The notes under the pieces were generated by a model. That model saw nothing but the letters and a program-made list of their open reading frames with translations. It did not search any database and was not told where the DNA came from. DNA of 64,000 bases from Candidatus Methylacidiphilales bacterium. GTDB taxonomy: Bacteria > Verrucomicrobiota > Verrucomicrobiia > Methylacidiphilales > CAZTYG01. The stretch is taken from NCBI GenBank assembly GCA_033875315.1, contig JANRJG010000038.1, positions 124,001 to 188,000 on the forward strand. Direction: 5' to 3'. Numbering within the stretch: position 1 is the stretch's first letter; each line of letters begins with the position of its first letter. Below are positions 1 through 7,694 of the stretch, piece after piece. Position numbers and translations under genes: made by a program.

Positions 1-185
1 ACCCCCAGCACCATCCAGCCCAGGGTCGGGAGATCCCCGCCCGCCTGGAGATGGTCGACGATCCAGGAAGTCAGTTTGGGATAAGCCATCGCCGCCAGGG
101 TGGAAACCACCGCACAGGCCAGGGTGCCGAGGGCGAAACCACGGTAGGAACGGACATGGGAAAATACCCGGAGGAGGGGCGACAT
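1..185 (-). CDS. ABC exporter transmembrane subunit, N-terminal fragment
   Basis: Only the first 61 codons are present; the gene leaves the window at the left edge. The ATG at 185 opens with MSPLLRVFSHVRSYRG, followed by a hydrophobic stretch (about residues 18-35) and then YPKLTSWIVDHLQAGG. This is how the six-helix transmembrane domain of MsbA/LmrA-type ABC exporters usually begins (a short cytoplasmic elbow helix, TM1, then an external helix). The ATPase domain is not visible, so family assignment rests on this short stretch only and the substrate cannot be told. TAAGCT (195-200) lies 9 nt before the ATG, with TTTGCC 16 nt further up. Confidence 0.55.
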   Translation of the reverse strand, partial: MSPLLRVFSHVRSYRGFALGTLACAVVSTLAAMAYPKLTSWIVDHLQAGGDLPTLGWMVLG

Positions 186-222
186 AGGGAATGAAGCTTA
201 CGACAAAGATGCCGGAGGCAAA
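186..222 (-). promoter_or_regulatory. putative promoter of the ABC exporter gene, short leader
   Basis: Reading the minus strand, TTTGCC (217-222) is followed after 16 nt by TAAGCT (195-200), and the ATG starts 9 nt later. There is no Shine-Dalgarno sequence. It matches the pattern seen at many other first genes in this window. Confidence 0.35.
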
Positions 223-567
223 GGGCGCAGTTGCAGCTGATCCCCATCCGGCGAGCAAAAACTAAATGACATCCGTGTGGGTGAACTCGGCGGCCTTCCA
301 CCCCAGCCGGATCAACCAACTTCATACTCACGCCGGAGAAGAAGTCCCACTTGATTGGGCGTGACCCCCCTGACCGCCCGACCTCGTTTGGTTTCAAGTA
401 TTTGTGCATGCCCAACTCCCGTGCGGAAGGCCGGCGCATCGGCAGGCAAATCCGTGAATACCATTGCATGGTTGATTTATTGGGAGTGAACCAAGAGACT
501 GGAAGGGGTATGTTGGCGGCCCAGCCCTTTCCGGGTAGCGTCATCCAGGCCCTTTTTCCCACTGAAC
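186..567. other. intergenic region, nothing convincing
   Basis: This 382-bp gap separates the divergent ABC exporter fragment and the membrane protein at 568. Apart from the promoter-like sequence next to the exporter start, I see no gene, hairpin or repeat. The short reading frames here have neither a ribosome site nor a recognisable product. Confidence 0.5.
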
Positions 568-2508
568 ATGAATCCTGAAAATCACCCCAAAAACCCGGGA
601 ATAACGAATCAGATCGGACGACGGGTTCCATTATTGTTTGGTATCATTCTGGCTCTGGCGGCGGTTTTTGTTATTCCCTGGCATGTCCCGCTCCCCATGC
701 CGATATGTGGTGAATCCTACAGCTTTGGATTTTCCAACCGGGCGGCCGTCGTTGGACTCTGCCTGGCCATGGCGCTGATGTTTGTCGTTCTATGGAGAAG
801 GCAATCATCCGGGCAAAGCCTCGATTGGCTGGAGCGCAAACCCTTGTTTTGGCCACGCTACCGTGAAGCCCGGGGTGAGTACATCGTCCTCATGGTGTTC
901 AGCCTGCTCATGGCCGGGGTCATTCTGGCTTGGAACGCCTTCTTGGTGGCCCCCTACTGGGGGGAATCGCGTTATTTCTTGACGCGCATAGATTTGATAT
1001 ACCTGGGAATGAAACCCTACGCGGATTTTCAGTTCAATTACGGACCGGCCCTGATCTACTCACCCCTTCTGCTGGACTGGCTATCCAAGGGACTACTCGG
1101 CATCGAAAACGCCTACGCTTGGTGCCTGGCATTGGGTTACATCAGTGGTTTTGCCTGCCTTTTCCTTTTTCTGCGGGCCATACGACTGCCCGATACAAGT
1201 CGCCCCTGGGTATTGGCTGTGTTGATGCTCAACTGGTGTGTCCTAACGATGGCGATGCAATATATACCCATCCGGCACACCCTTCTCCCTGCCCTCTTGG
1301 TGATGGCAGGCTACCTGGTGCATGGGGCGGAACGGCAGCCCGGAAAGATGTTTTTTTCTGCCCTGGTCATTTTTGGGGGTGGCATTGGCTGCTTTTTGAT
1401 TTCTCCGGAAATGGGCATTGCCTACTGGGCGGGCATGCTGGCCGTGGTGGTGGTGATGCTCATTTCCAGGAAATTCATCACCGCCTCGCTCATCGTATGC
1501 TCACTAGCGGCCTCCGCCGGAAGCGTCCATACGCTGACATCGGGATACTTCCATGCGCTGATCTCTTTTGGGTCGGGAGCGTGGAATTTCCCAATCTACC
1601 CAAACTTACAGAACCTGTTTTTCATAGGCGCATGCCTGTCCGTCCTGCCCCTGCTCGGTTGCGCGGTCCTGCAGAACGCGACCGACGCACGGGCCCCCGC
1701 CGCTGCGGCTTGCGGAGGCGCGGCGGTGGTGCTTTTACCGGCCGCCCTCGGACGCTGCGATCCCGGGCATGTGCTCATCAACGGGCTGATCATTCTTGTT
1801 CTGGGCTTTGCCTTCTTGTTCTCCCTGAGCCTGCGCCACTTCAAATTGGGCATTTGGGCCTTTTCTCTCATATTCGGCCTGTTTGGACAGTTTTCTTACT
1901 GGAAAATGTATCGCCATCAATACGTTAATGCCGTGGAACAAGCCCGTTACCATGCGAGTCATCGGACAGAATTCGAACATTGGAAAGAGCAATGGCACCA
2001 ACACCAGCTGAAGATGTTCGGCAAGCCTTTGTTCAACTGGGGAAAACCGCTACCCTACCCGGACTGGGCGGAAAAAATTCCCGAAACACATGGCCTGGGG
2101 GCCCCGATCCGCATCAGCGACCCATTGGACCGATTCCTGAAGTTGCGTTCGGATTATCGGACAACCTACTTCCCAACCATGTGCCCGGATATGTTCTCAC
2201 CACAGGACGTAAAACGCAGCGCCGATGAGGCACTCCGCTTTGATCGCATACTTGTGCCCATATCCATTACCGATGCGGCGCAAAAAACATTGGATATCGG
2301 GGATTACGGGGAGATCAGCCAGGTCATCATGAGTGTTTTGATGATTTATCCGGTAAAGAGCCGGGTCCGCAATCCTCCTTTTGATCCAACCCGGGAACTG
2401 GCCCTTAAAATCATTCCGGAGACCGAAGTGGTTTGGAGCAACGACCAATTCCGCCTGTTGAAGCCACTTAAAGCCAGTCCGGATCATCCGGGTGGGGCTG
2501 GACGGTAA
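568..2508 (+). CDS. large polytopic membrane protein, GT-C glycosyltransferase-like
   Basis: A 646-residue protein with about a dozen hydrophobic segments spread over residues 20-440 and a soluble C-terminal part of about 200 residues. The loop after the third segment contains GMKPYADFQFNYGPALIYSP, which resembles the first periplasmic loop of GT-C glycosyltransferases (acidic residue followed by an aromatic-rich YGP motif). That suggests transfer of a sugar from a polyprenyl-phosphate donor in the cell envelope, but no family was identified with certainty. The start ATG at 568 has no obvious ribosome site. It is a lone gene. The calling of a glycosyltransferase is an inference; polytopic protein of unknown function is the safe label. 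Confidence 0.6.
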   Translation: MNPENHPKNPGITNQIGRRVPLLFGIILALAAVFVIPWHVPLPMPICGESYSFGFSNRAAVVGLCLAMALMFVVLWRRQSSGQSLDWLERKPLFWPRYREARGEYIVLMVFSLLMAGVILAWNAFLVAPYWGESRYFLTRIDLIYLGMKPYADFQFNYGPALIYSPLLLDWLSKGLLGIENAYAWCLALGYISGFACLFLFLRAIRLPDTSRPWVLAVLMLNWCVLTMAMQYIPIRHTLLPALLVMAGYLVHGAERQPGKMFFSALVIFGGGIGCFLISPEMGIAYWAGMLAVVVVMLISRKFITASLIVCSLAASAGSVHTLTSGYFHALISFGSGAWNFPIYPNLQNLFFIGACLSVLPLLGCAVLQNATDARAPAAAACGGAAVVLLPAALGRCDPGHVLINGLIILVLGFAFLFSLSLRHFKLGIWAFSLIFGLFGQFSYWKMYRHQYVNAVEQARYHASHRTEFEHWKEQWHQHQLKMFGKPLFNWGKPLPYPDWAEKIPETHGLGAPIRISDPLDRFLKLRSDYRTTYFPTMCPDMFSPQDVKRSADEALRFDRILVPISITDAAQKTLDIGDYGEISQVIMSVLMIYPVKSRVRNPPFDPTRELALKIIPETEVVWSNDQFRLLKPLKASPDHPGGAGR

Positions 2509-2519
2509 AGCATGTTGCA

Positions 2520-2629
2520 TTTAATCAGCCACTCGCTCTCATGCTTTTTCTCATTCTCGTGCTTTCGGGGATAAAGAGGACGAGCACGAGATCGAGTAAG
2601 ATTAACGAGATCAGAACGTGCTGATTAAG
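2520..2629. repeat. 110-bp imperfect palindromic element with GAGNNN-periodic interior
   Basis: Outer arms TTTAATCAGCCAC (2520-2532) and GTGCTGATTAAG (2618-2629) are reverse complements except for one inserted base and the last base. Inner arms CTCGTGCT (2556-2563) and AGCACGAG (2583-2590) are exact reverse complements. The right half reads as loose 6-nt units (GAGCAC, GAGATC, GAGTAA, GATTAA). It lies between two genes transcribed in the same direction. The structure suggests a small non-autonomous repeat element or a REP-type sequence; only this copy is present in the window. Confidence 0.5.
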
Positions 2630-2735
2630 TGGAAATCGCTCCCAGAGAGAATGGATCCACGATTCTGCCCTCCAACCACGGGAACCGGCTACGGATTCCG
2701 CTTCTCACGTTTCATCCGAACGCCTTCTCCCACAC

Positions 2736-2769
2736 TTGCCGAACGCGCATGTTTCAACTACCTTCCGCC
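2736..2769 (+). promoter_or_regulatory. putative promoter of nitroreductase gene, leaderless type
   Basis: TTGCCG (2736-2741), 17-nt spacer, TACCTT (2759-2764), then 5 nt to the ATG at 2770. No ribosome site precedes the ATG. The arrangement selects 2770 as the start over the upstream in-frame ATGs at 2629 and 2749. Confidence 0.5.
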
Positions 2770-3408
2770 ATGCCCGAACTCACCGTTTCCGAAGCCATCC
2801 TCCAACGCCGCTCCGTCAAGACCTTCAAGTCCGACCCCCTTCCCCCGGACCTGCTCCAGCGGGTCATTGACCTGACGCTCGAAGCGCCGAGCAGCTTCAA
2901 TTTGCAACCCACCCGACTGGTGGTCATCCAGTCGCCGGAACAAAAAGCCGCCCTGGCCGCAGTCGCTTGGGGACAGAAACAAATCACCCAGGCCCCGGTG
3001 GTTTTTGTCTTCACCGTTTCCATCCGCGGCTGGGAGTCCACCATGGACCAAGTCCTGGAGTCCGCCGTCAAAAAGGGTGCCTGGCCGGAAAAACTGGCTG
3101 AGATGATCCGCACTTCGGCCCCTGGATTCCAAGATGCCCTGGCCACCCATGGCCTCGAACGCGAATACGCCGTCAAGGACGCCCTCATTGCCGCCACCAC
3201 CTGTGCCCTGGCCGCCCAATCCCTCGGACTCGGCTCCTGTTTCATGAACGGCTGGGACGAGGCCGGCGTGAAAAAAGTTCTCGGCGTGGAAAACGACCCG
3301 GATATCGCGGTGGCTTTGGTCCTACCGGTTGGCTACATCGAGGTGGCTCCGGGCCATCCCGGACGCCTGCCCCAGTCCATCACCGTGGCCCACGAAAAAC
3401 TGGCCTGA
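2770..3408 (+). CDS. nitroreductase family protein
   Basis: A 212-residue protein of the FMN-dependent nitroreductase family, which reduces nitro compounds, quinones or similar acceptors with NAD(P)H. The N-terminal SEAILQRRSVKTF is the typical FMN-phosphate-binding opening of the family, followed by APSSFNLQPTRLVVI and, near the C-terminus, AAQSLGLGSCFMNGWD with the usual GlgS/C segment. Length matches the family (about 200 residues). The start at 2770 gives the family-typical short N-terminus; upstream in-frame ATGs would add a poorly conserved Ser/Pro-rich leader. Lone gene with its own promoter. The physiological substrate cannot be deduced. Confidence 0.88.
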   Translation: MPELTVSEAILQRRSVKTFKSDPLPPDLLQRVIDLTLEAPSSFNLQPTRLVVIQSPEQKAALAAVAWGQKQITQAPVVFVFTVSIRGWESTMDQVLESAVKKGAWPEKLAEMIRTSAPGFQDALATHGLEREYAVKDALIAATTCALAAQSLGLGSCFMNGWDEAGVKKVLGVENDPDIAVALVLPVGYIEVAPGHPGRLPQSITVAHEKLA

Positions 3409-3426
3409 GATTTCACAATGCAGTTG

Positions 3427-3604
3427 CTCACCGCGAAGAGCGCGAAGAACGCGATGTCATTCGGGTGTTGGCTGTTAAAGCTCCACGCACCGATCGGTCA
3501 GCCTGAATCCCTCCCCGATCCGTATCGGGGCAGGATGACTTCATTGCTATTTTTTGATCCGGTGTTTCTGCTTCGCGTTTGTCGCGCCCTTTGCGGTGAA
3601 AAGA
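3427..3604. repeat. inverted pair of 9-nt-period repeats (module 1)
   Basis: Left end 3427-3455 reads CTCACCGCGAAGAGCGCG followed by AAGAACGCGA; right end 3571-3604 reads CTTCGCGTTTGTCGCGCC followed by CTTTGCGGTGAAAAG. Each end is three 9-nt units, and the two ends are imperfect reverse complements with their GGTGAA-type tails pointing outward. The 115-bp interior holds CCCGATCCGTATCGGGG, itself a hairpin. The module fills the gap between the convergent nitroreductase and response-regulator genes. See the repeat finding for the other copies. Confidence 0.6.
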
Positions 3605-3617
3605 GGATCGTTCCAAC

Positions 3618-4961
3618 TCAGCCCCGCTCGGGAAGGTGGCTGATGCGCACGGTCGACCGGTGGGGCGTGGCGGCTCCGATCGGCCGCTGGCGCAAATGCC
3701 GCTGCATGATCCGCGTGGTCAGACCGCCGGCCGCGCGCAAGCTTTGACGAACCTCCGGATGCACTGGTGGTGGCGGAAACTCCATGGCTTTTTTCACCTG
3801 CTGCACCAGCTCTTTCATCATAAAAGGCTTGGCCAGGGTGCCGATGATGTTGGGGTGGTTCAAGGAGGCGGTCCGGATCTGGTCGGGAAAGCCGGACATC
3901 AACACAATCGGGATGCCCCCCAGCTCGGGATCGGTGCGCAGTTTGGCCGCGAAGGCGTCCCCGTTGAAGTCCGGCAGGGCATAATCCAACAGGATGACCT
4001 GGGGACGGTAGAGTTGCGCGCACTCCATGCCCTCGGCCCCCGTTTCCACGCCGATGATCGCGTGCGAAGGCCAGGTGTGCACCAGCATTTCCTCGGCACA
4101 TTGCAGAATCATCGGGTTGTCATCGACCACCAGAATTTTCGGCAGGGCCAGGAAGCGGGTTTGTTCCTCCTCGTCCACCCCGCCGAGGGACACCACCCGT
4201 TCAGCGAAAGCCGCGGCGGCGACGTTCCCCCCGGCAACGGCTTCGGCGGAAGCCTGGGCCTGGGATTGCATTTTTTGGTCCAATAGACGCGCAGCATCGA
4301 GGAGAAGAGACGGGCTATCGATCGTGATGGAATGGAAAACGGGCACCGGGGCGGGACTCTCCGTGATGGCCCCTCCGCGCCAGCAAAGAATTTCCTCGAA
4401 GGCCGTTTCCCCTTGGAGCGAGCCCGCCACCGCGTGGACAATTTTACCCTGCTCGAGGATGATGCGTCCCCGGGGACCGACCGAACTGACGATCTCCAAT
4501 TGGGTGGTGAATCCCCCCTGGATCTTCATTTGCAGCACCTCGAGCAAACTGACGTGGTGCAGGTGTGCTTGGTAAAACGAATCCGCGGCCAGACTCCCGG
4601 GATTGAGCAACCAGGACAGCATGACCGCCGCCTGTTCCGAGGTGAAGGGCTTGGGCAGGAAGTGGACGGCCCCAGAACGGAGGGCGTTTTCGAATCCCTC
4701 CGGAAGATTCTGCGGCACCAACAACAACATCCGGGCCAGGGGATGGTAGGTCCGGAAATCCATCAGCAGATCGTGGGCTTCCTGGCCCGCCTCCAGGTCC
4801 AGAACCAACACATCCGGCTTGGCCGCGCCCGCAATGCGCTGGGCTTCAAACAGCGAAGAGGCCTGGTGCAAAAGCGCCTCCGGGGCGACATGGAAGATGA
4901 GAGATTCCAGCAACCCGCCCAGACCCGGATCCGGCTCGTAGAGGAGCACCTGAAGCGACAT
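3618..4961 (-). CDS. response regulator: REC, DUF4388 (PATAN), REC
   Basis: A 447-residue protein with a receiver-like domain at each end. Residues 1-120 resemble a receiver (LLYEPDP, then VLVLDLE with Asp55 as possible phosphoacceptor, and KPF near 105). Residues about 130-240 match the DUF4388/PATAN domain (HHVSLLEVLQMKIQGG, ILEQGKIVHAVAGSLQGE). Residues about 275-395 form a standard receiver (ILVVDDNP, VILLDYALPDFNG with the phosphorylatable Asp, IVLMSG, AKPF). There is no DNA-binding or enzymatic output domain, so signalling through protein contacts or phosphorelay is likely. No histidine kinase is adjacent. TATGCT (4973-4978) lies 11 nt before the start. Confidence 0.82.
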   Translation of the reverse strand: MSLQVLLYEPDPGLGGLLESLIFHVAPEALLHQASSLFEAQRIAGAAKPDVLVLDLEAGQEAHDLLMDFRTYHPLARMLLLVPQNLPEGFENALRSGAVHFLPKPFTSEQAAVMLSWLLNPGSLAADSFYQAHLHHVSLLEVLQMKIQGGFTTQLEIVSSVGPRGRIILEQGKIVHAVAGSLQGETAFEEILCWRGGAITESPAPVPVFHSITIDSPSLLLDAARLLDQKMQSQAQASAEAVAGGNVAAAAFAERVVSLGGVDEEEQTRFLALPKILVVDDNPMILQCAEEMLVHTWPSHAIIGVETGAEGMECAQLYRPQVILLDYALPDFNGDAFAAKLRTDPELGGIPIVLMSGFPDQIRTASLNHPNIIGTLAKPFMMKELVQQVKKAMEFPPPPVHPEVRQSLRAAGGLTTRIMQRHLRQRPIGAATPHRSTVRISHLPERG

Positions 4962-4982
4962 GAGGCATCTCTAGCATAAAGC

Positions 4983-4994
4983 GCACCATGGTGC
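4983..4994. promoter_or_regulatory. 12-bp perfect palindrome upstream of response regulator
   Basis: GCACCATGGTGC is a perfect palindrome lying 22 bp upstream of the response-regulator ATG, inside the spacer between a possible -35 (ATCACA on the minus strand, 4996-5001) and -10 (TATGCT). It could be an operator, but a chance palindrome cannot be excluded. Confidence 0.25.
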
Positions 4995-5074
4995 TTGTGA
5001 TTAATTCACACCCGATTGACCAGGGAGAACGCACTTCAAACTTTAGCATGGCAATGCCTTTGGTTGGCAGGGGC

Positions 5075-5176
5075 GCAGGCGTCTCGCCTGCTGCGTTGGG
5101 CGTCCCGCCCAACGTGTGCCTACTCATCCGATCAGGGGGCAGGCAGGATGCCTGCCCCAGCAGGCGGGACGCCCGC
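5075..5176. repeat. array of four short hairpins with 3-nt loops (REP-like)
   Basis: Four perfect hairpins lie in 102 bp: GCAGGCG-TCT-CGCCTGC (5075-5091), CGTTGGGCG-TCC-CGCCCAACG (5094-5114), GGGGCAGGCA-GGA-TGCCTGCCCC (5136-5158) and GGCG-GGA-CGCC (5163-5173). The loops of the last two (GGA) are the complements of those of the first two (TCY), so the array is an inverted pair of pairs. This is the organisation of bimodular REP sequences. It sits in a 487-bp gap between the regulator at 3618 and the PEP-CTERM gene at 5449; the rest of that gap holds no gene. Confidence 0.65.
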
Positions 5177-5448
5177 GCTCCTCAAATCCAAATACTTCAT
5201 TGCAGAACGATTTTGATGCGTTTGCCCAGACCGGCTGATCGCGAAGCGGAGGTTGCAGCACCCAAAGTCCGCTTATCGGCTGATATTTGTCAAATTATTT
5301 GCCATGAAATTGTTTCTTTCCGTACAAAGGAACGCCACTTGCTGCCATCAGGATTAATAGGTTCTCAGAAGAGTTTCGGGCAATTGGGTGGAAACGTTGT
5401 GAGGACACCCAAAAAACGAAAAACCAACCGATTCGGAGAAAAACGAAA

Positions 5449-6249
5449 ATGAAAAAAATATTACTCAGCATGATGGCTCTTGGACTAAATCTTTCTGCCC
5501 AAGCGCAGGTTGTCTTTTCGGACAATATGGGAGGAACATTTTCAACTAATTGGACGTCCCAATCTACCGTAACAGGAACGGCATCATTTAGCAGTGGCGT
5601 GCTGCTAGTTGATAATGCTGGCGTGTCCGGCCAAACATGGGCATACACTTCAACCTCCACATATTCCTCTCCATATAACACTACACTTACAAATAATTCT
5701 AACAATGTTCAGTGGGCAATCAACATGCGGACATTGACCACAGACCCTTCAAGCACTAATAGGATGGCATTTGTATTGGCAGCTGATTCATCCAACTTTT
5801 CTACGGCTAGTGGCTATGCCGTTCGTGTAGGCGGTAATTCTCCATCTACAGATCCTTTCGAGTTGATTTACTTTACTGGAGGAGTTAACGGTACAACCAC
5901 TGCAATTGCTTCTGGAGCGTCTTTTACTGCAAACCAATACGGAAACCTTCGCGTGGTCTTTAATCCTCTGACGGATGCGTGGTCTTTGTTCGGTTCCACC
6001 GGATCTAGTTGGAGCGACCCCTTGCTCGAGACCACCCAACTCGGCGCAACTACGGTCAATAATACTGGCGTAGGCGCAACTCTCGGTTTTTCGGGTGTTT
6101 GGTCGCTACATACAACTGGAGCTGCACAGGATAGATCTTTTGATAATTTGACTGTTACTGTCGTCCCCGAACCGTCCACCTTCGCCCTCGTGGCCGGTGG
6201 CTTGGTCGGTCTGGCGGCCCTCCGCCGCTTCCGCGGCAAGAAAGCCTGA
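5449..6249 (+). CDS. PEP-CTERM domain protein, low-GC body
   Basis: A 266-residue exported protein. Residues 1-20 (MKKILLSMMALGLNLSAQAQ) form a signal peptide. The body is Ser/Thr/Asn-rich and probably beta-sandwich. The C-terminus has the sorting signal VPEPSTFALVAGGLVGLAAL followed by RRFRGKK: PEP motif, transmembrane helix, basic tail. Such proteins are processed by an exosortase; none is seen in this window. CGGAGAA about 12 nt before the ATG is the ribosome site. The body (5449 to about 6160) is clearly poorer in G+C than its neighbours, whereas the last 80 bp that encode the sorting signal are as GC-rich as the rest of the window. A rho-independent terminator follows directly. Confidence 0.85.
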   Translation: MKKILLSMMALGLNLSAQAQVVFSDNMGGTFSTNWTSQSTVTGTASFSSGVLLVDNAGVSGQTWAYTSTSTYSSPYNTTLTNNSNNVQWAINMRTLTTDPSSTNRMAFVLAADSSNFSTASGYAVRVGGNSPSTDPFELIYFTGGVNGTTTAIASGASFTANQYGNLRVVFNPLTDAWSLFGSTGSSWSDPLLETTQLGATTVNNTGVGATLGFSGVWSLHTTGAAQDRSFDNLTVTVVPEPSTFALVAGGLVGLAALRRFRGKKA

Positions 6250-6266
6250 TCGTTTCCGCTTCTTTC

Positions 6267-6303
6267 AAAAAACCCCGTCCGGTTCCCCGGATGGGGTTTT
6301 TGC
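6267..6303 (+). terminator. rho-independent terminator after PEP-CTERM gene
   Basis: AAAACCCCGTCCGG (6269-6282), loop TTCC, CCGGATGGGGTTTT (6287-6300), continued by TTT. The stem is 14 bp with a single mismatch-like wobble and is followed by a T-run, 18 bp after the stop codon. Confidence 0.85.
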
Positions 6304-6346
6304 TTTTTCGCCGTTGCCGAGACCACGGTGGATGAACCCGTCCCAC

Positions 6347-6380
6347 TTGGCCTGCCGGAGAAAGAGGCTACATTTACCGC
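6347..6380 (+). promoter_or_regulatory. putative promoter of metallophosphoesterase gene, leaderless type
   Basis: TTGGCC (6347-6352), 16-nt spacer, TACATT (6369-6374), then 6 nt to the ATG at 6381. There is no ribosome site in the 6-nt leader. Confidence 0.45.
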
Positions 6381-7535
6381 ATGTCCTTGTCCTCCTGGCT
6401 GACCTTTCTCAGCGTTGTCCTCTCCCTCCTGTCCCTGATTCACACCTTCATCGCTGTCCACCTCTGGTCCCTGCTCCCCGGTGGCTGGCCTCGTTTCCTC
6501 CTCATCCCGCTCTTTCTCTTCCTCGGGACCGCCTATGTGGCCGGGCGGGCATTGGAAACCCACGCCCCCTCGTTGTCCACACCCTTGCTTCACCTCGGCT
6601 CGTGGTGGCTCGGTGCCATGACGTATCTCTTCCTCGGCTGTGTGGTCGCGGACGTTTTCCTTCTGACTTTCCGCTTCCTGCCCGGTTACGCTCCCGACCT
6701 CCTCCCTACTGGACGGATCTATTTCATCACCCTCGGCCTGCTCACCGCCGCCGTCCTTTTCGTCGGCCACCTGAATGTCCTGTTCCCCGCCGTCCGCTCC
6801 GTGTCCCTCCCCCGCTCTTCCACTTCTTCTTTCCATTCGTCTATTCCTCCATCCAGTCCCCTCCGCTTGGCCGTCGCCTCCGACCTCCACCTCTGCGCCC
6901 TGGTCTCCCCGGAACGCCTGAACCGCGTCGTCGATCAAATCAACGAACTGAAACCGGATCTGATCCTTCTTCCTGGCGACGTGATCGATGAAGACCTCTT
7001 CCACACACCGCGCGGCATCGCTTTTGCCGGCCTCTTGAAACAGTTGCGCGCCCCCCTTGGGGTCATCGCCGTCACCGGCAATCACGAGTGGATTTCCGGG
7101 GCCGACCGGGCGGTGGCCTGGCTTGAATCCTGTGGCATCACCGTTTTGCGAGACCAAGCGGTCGACCTCGGCCCAGTCGTGGTGGCGGGCCGCGAAGACA
7201 TCGCCGGACCGCGCTTCGGCGCCGGTGCCGGCATGTCTCTGGCCGGGATCCTGCGCGGCACGGATCGTTCCAAGCCCCTGATCGTCCTCGATCACCAACC
7301 CGTGCGCATTCCTGAGGCGGTGGAGGCCGGAGCCGACCTGTTGCTCTGCGGCCATACCCACCACGGCCAGTTCTGGCCCTTCCAATGGATCACCCAACGT
7401 CTCTTTCCCGTCAGTCACGGACTGCGGGCTTTCGGCCAAACCCAGGTTTACGTCTCCTGTGGCGCTGGCGCCTGGGGTCCGCAGGTCCGCACCAGCAGCC
7501 GAAGCGAAATCGTGTTGATCGAATGGGACAAGTGA
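6381..7535 (+). CDS. membrane-anchored metallophosphoesterase (YkuE/YaeI-like)
   Basis: A 384-residue protein with four hydrophobic segments in residues 1-140, a Ser-rich linker, then a calcineurin-like phosphoesterase domain. All dinuclear metal-binding motifs are present in order: ASDLHL, LLPGDVID, TGNHEW and CGHTHHGQFWP. Family members of this layout (four TM helices then the catalytic domain) include YkuE and YaeI, which act on phospholipid derivatives at the membrane face. The substrate here is unknown. It is a lone gene with its own promoter and no ribosome site. Confidence 0.88.
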   Translation: MSLSSWLTFLSVVLSLLSLIHTFIAVHLWSLLPGGWPRFLLIPLFLFLGTAYVAGRALETHAPSLSTPLLHLGSWWLGAMTYLFLGCVVADVFLLTFRFLPGYAPDLLPTGRIYFITLGLLTAAVLFVGHLNVLFPAVRSVSLPRSSTSSFHSSIPPSSPLRLAVASDLHLCALVSPERLNRVVDQINELKPDLILLPGDVIDEDLFHTPRGIAFAGLLKQLRAPLGVIAVTGNHEWISGADRAVAWLESCGITVLRDQAVDLGPVVVAGREDIAGPRFGAGAGMSLAGILRGTDRSKPLIVLDHQPVRIPEAVEAGADLLLCGHTHHGQFWPFQWITQRLFPVSHGLRAFGQTQVYVSCGAGAWGPQVRTSSRSEIVLIEWDK

Positions 7536-7694
7536 TGGCGCCCAAGGAATGGTCCATACCAGATCGCTTTTGACTGGGCATCATACCCGCGCACGCGGAT
7601 CAGACCTTTTCTGCTTCATCAGCCGTTTACCCGCTGCAGACGGGCCCTGTTTTGATTAAGAAGTCCCACAAGAAGAGTTTGTACAAAGCCGGTT

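Noticed and set aside
351-578. 75-codon frame in the first intergenic region
   Set aside because: No ribosome site, no recognisable domain and it overlaps the start of the membrane-protein gene.
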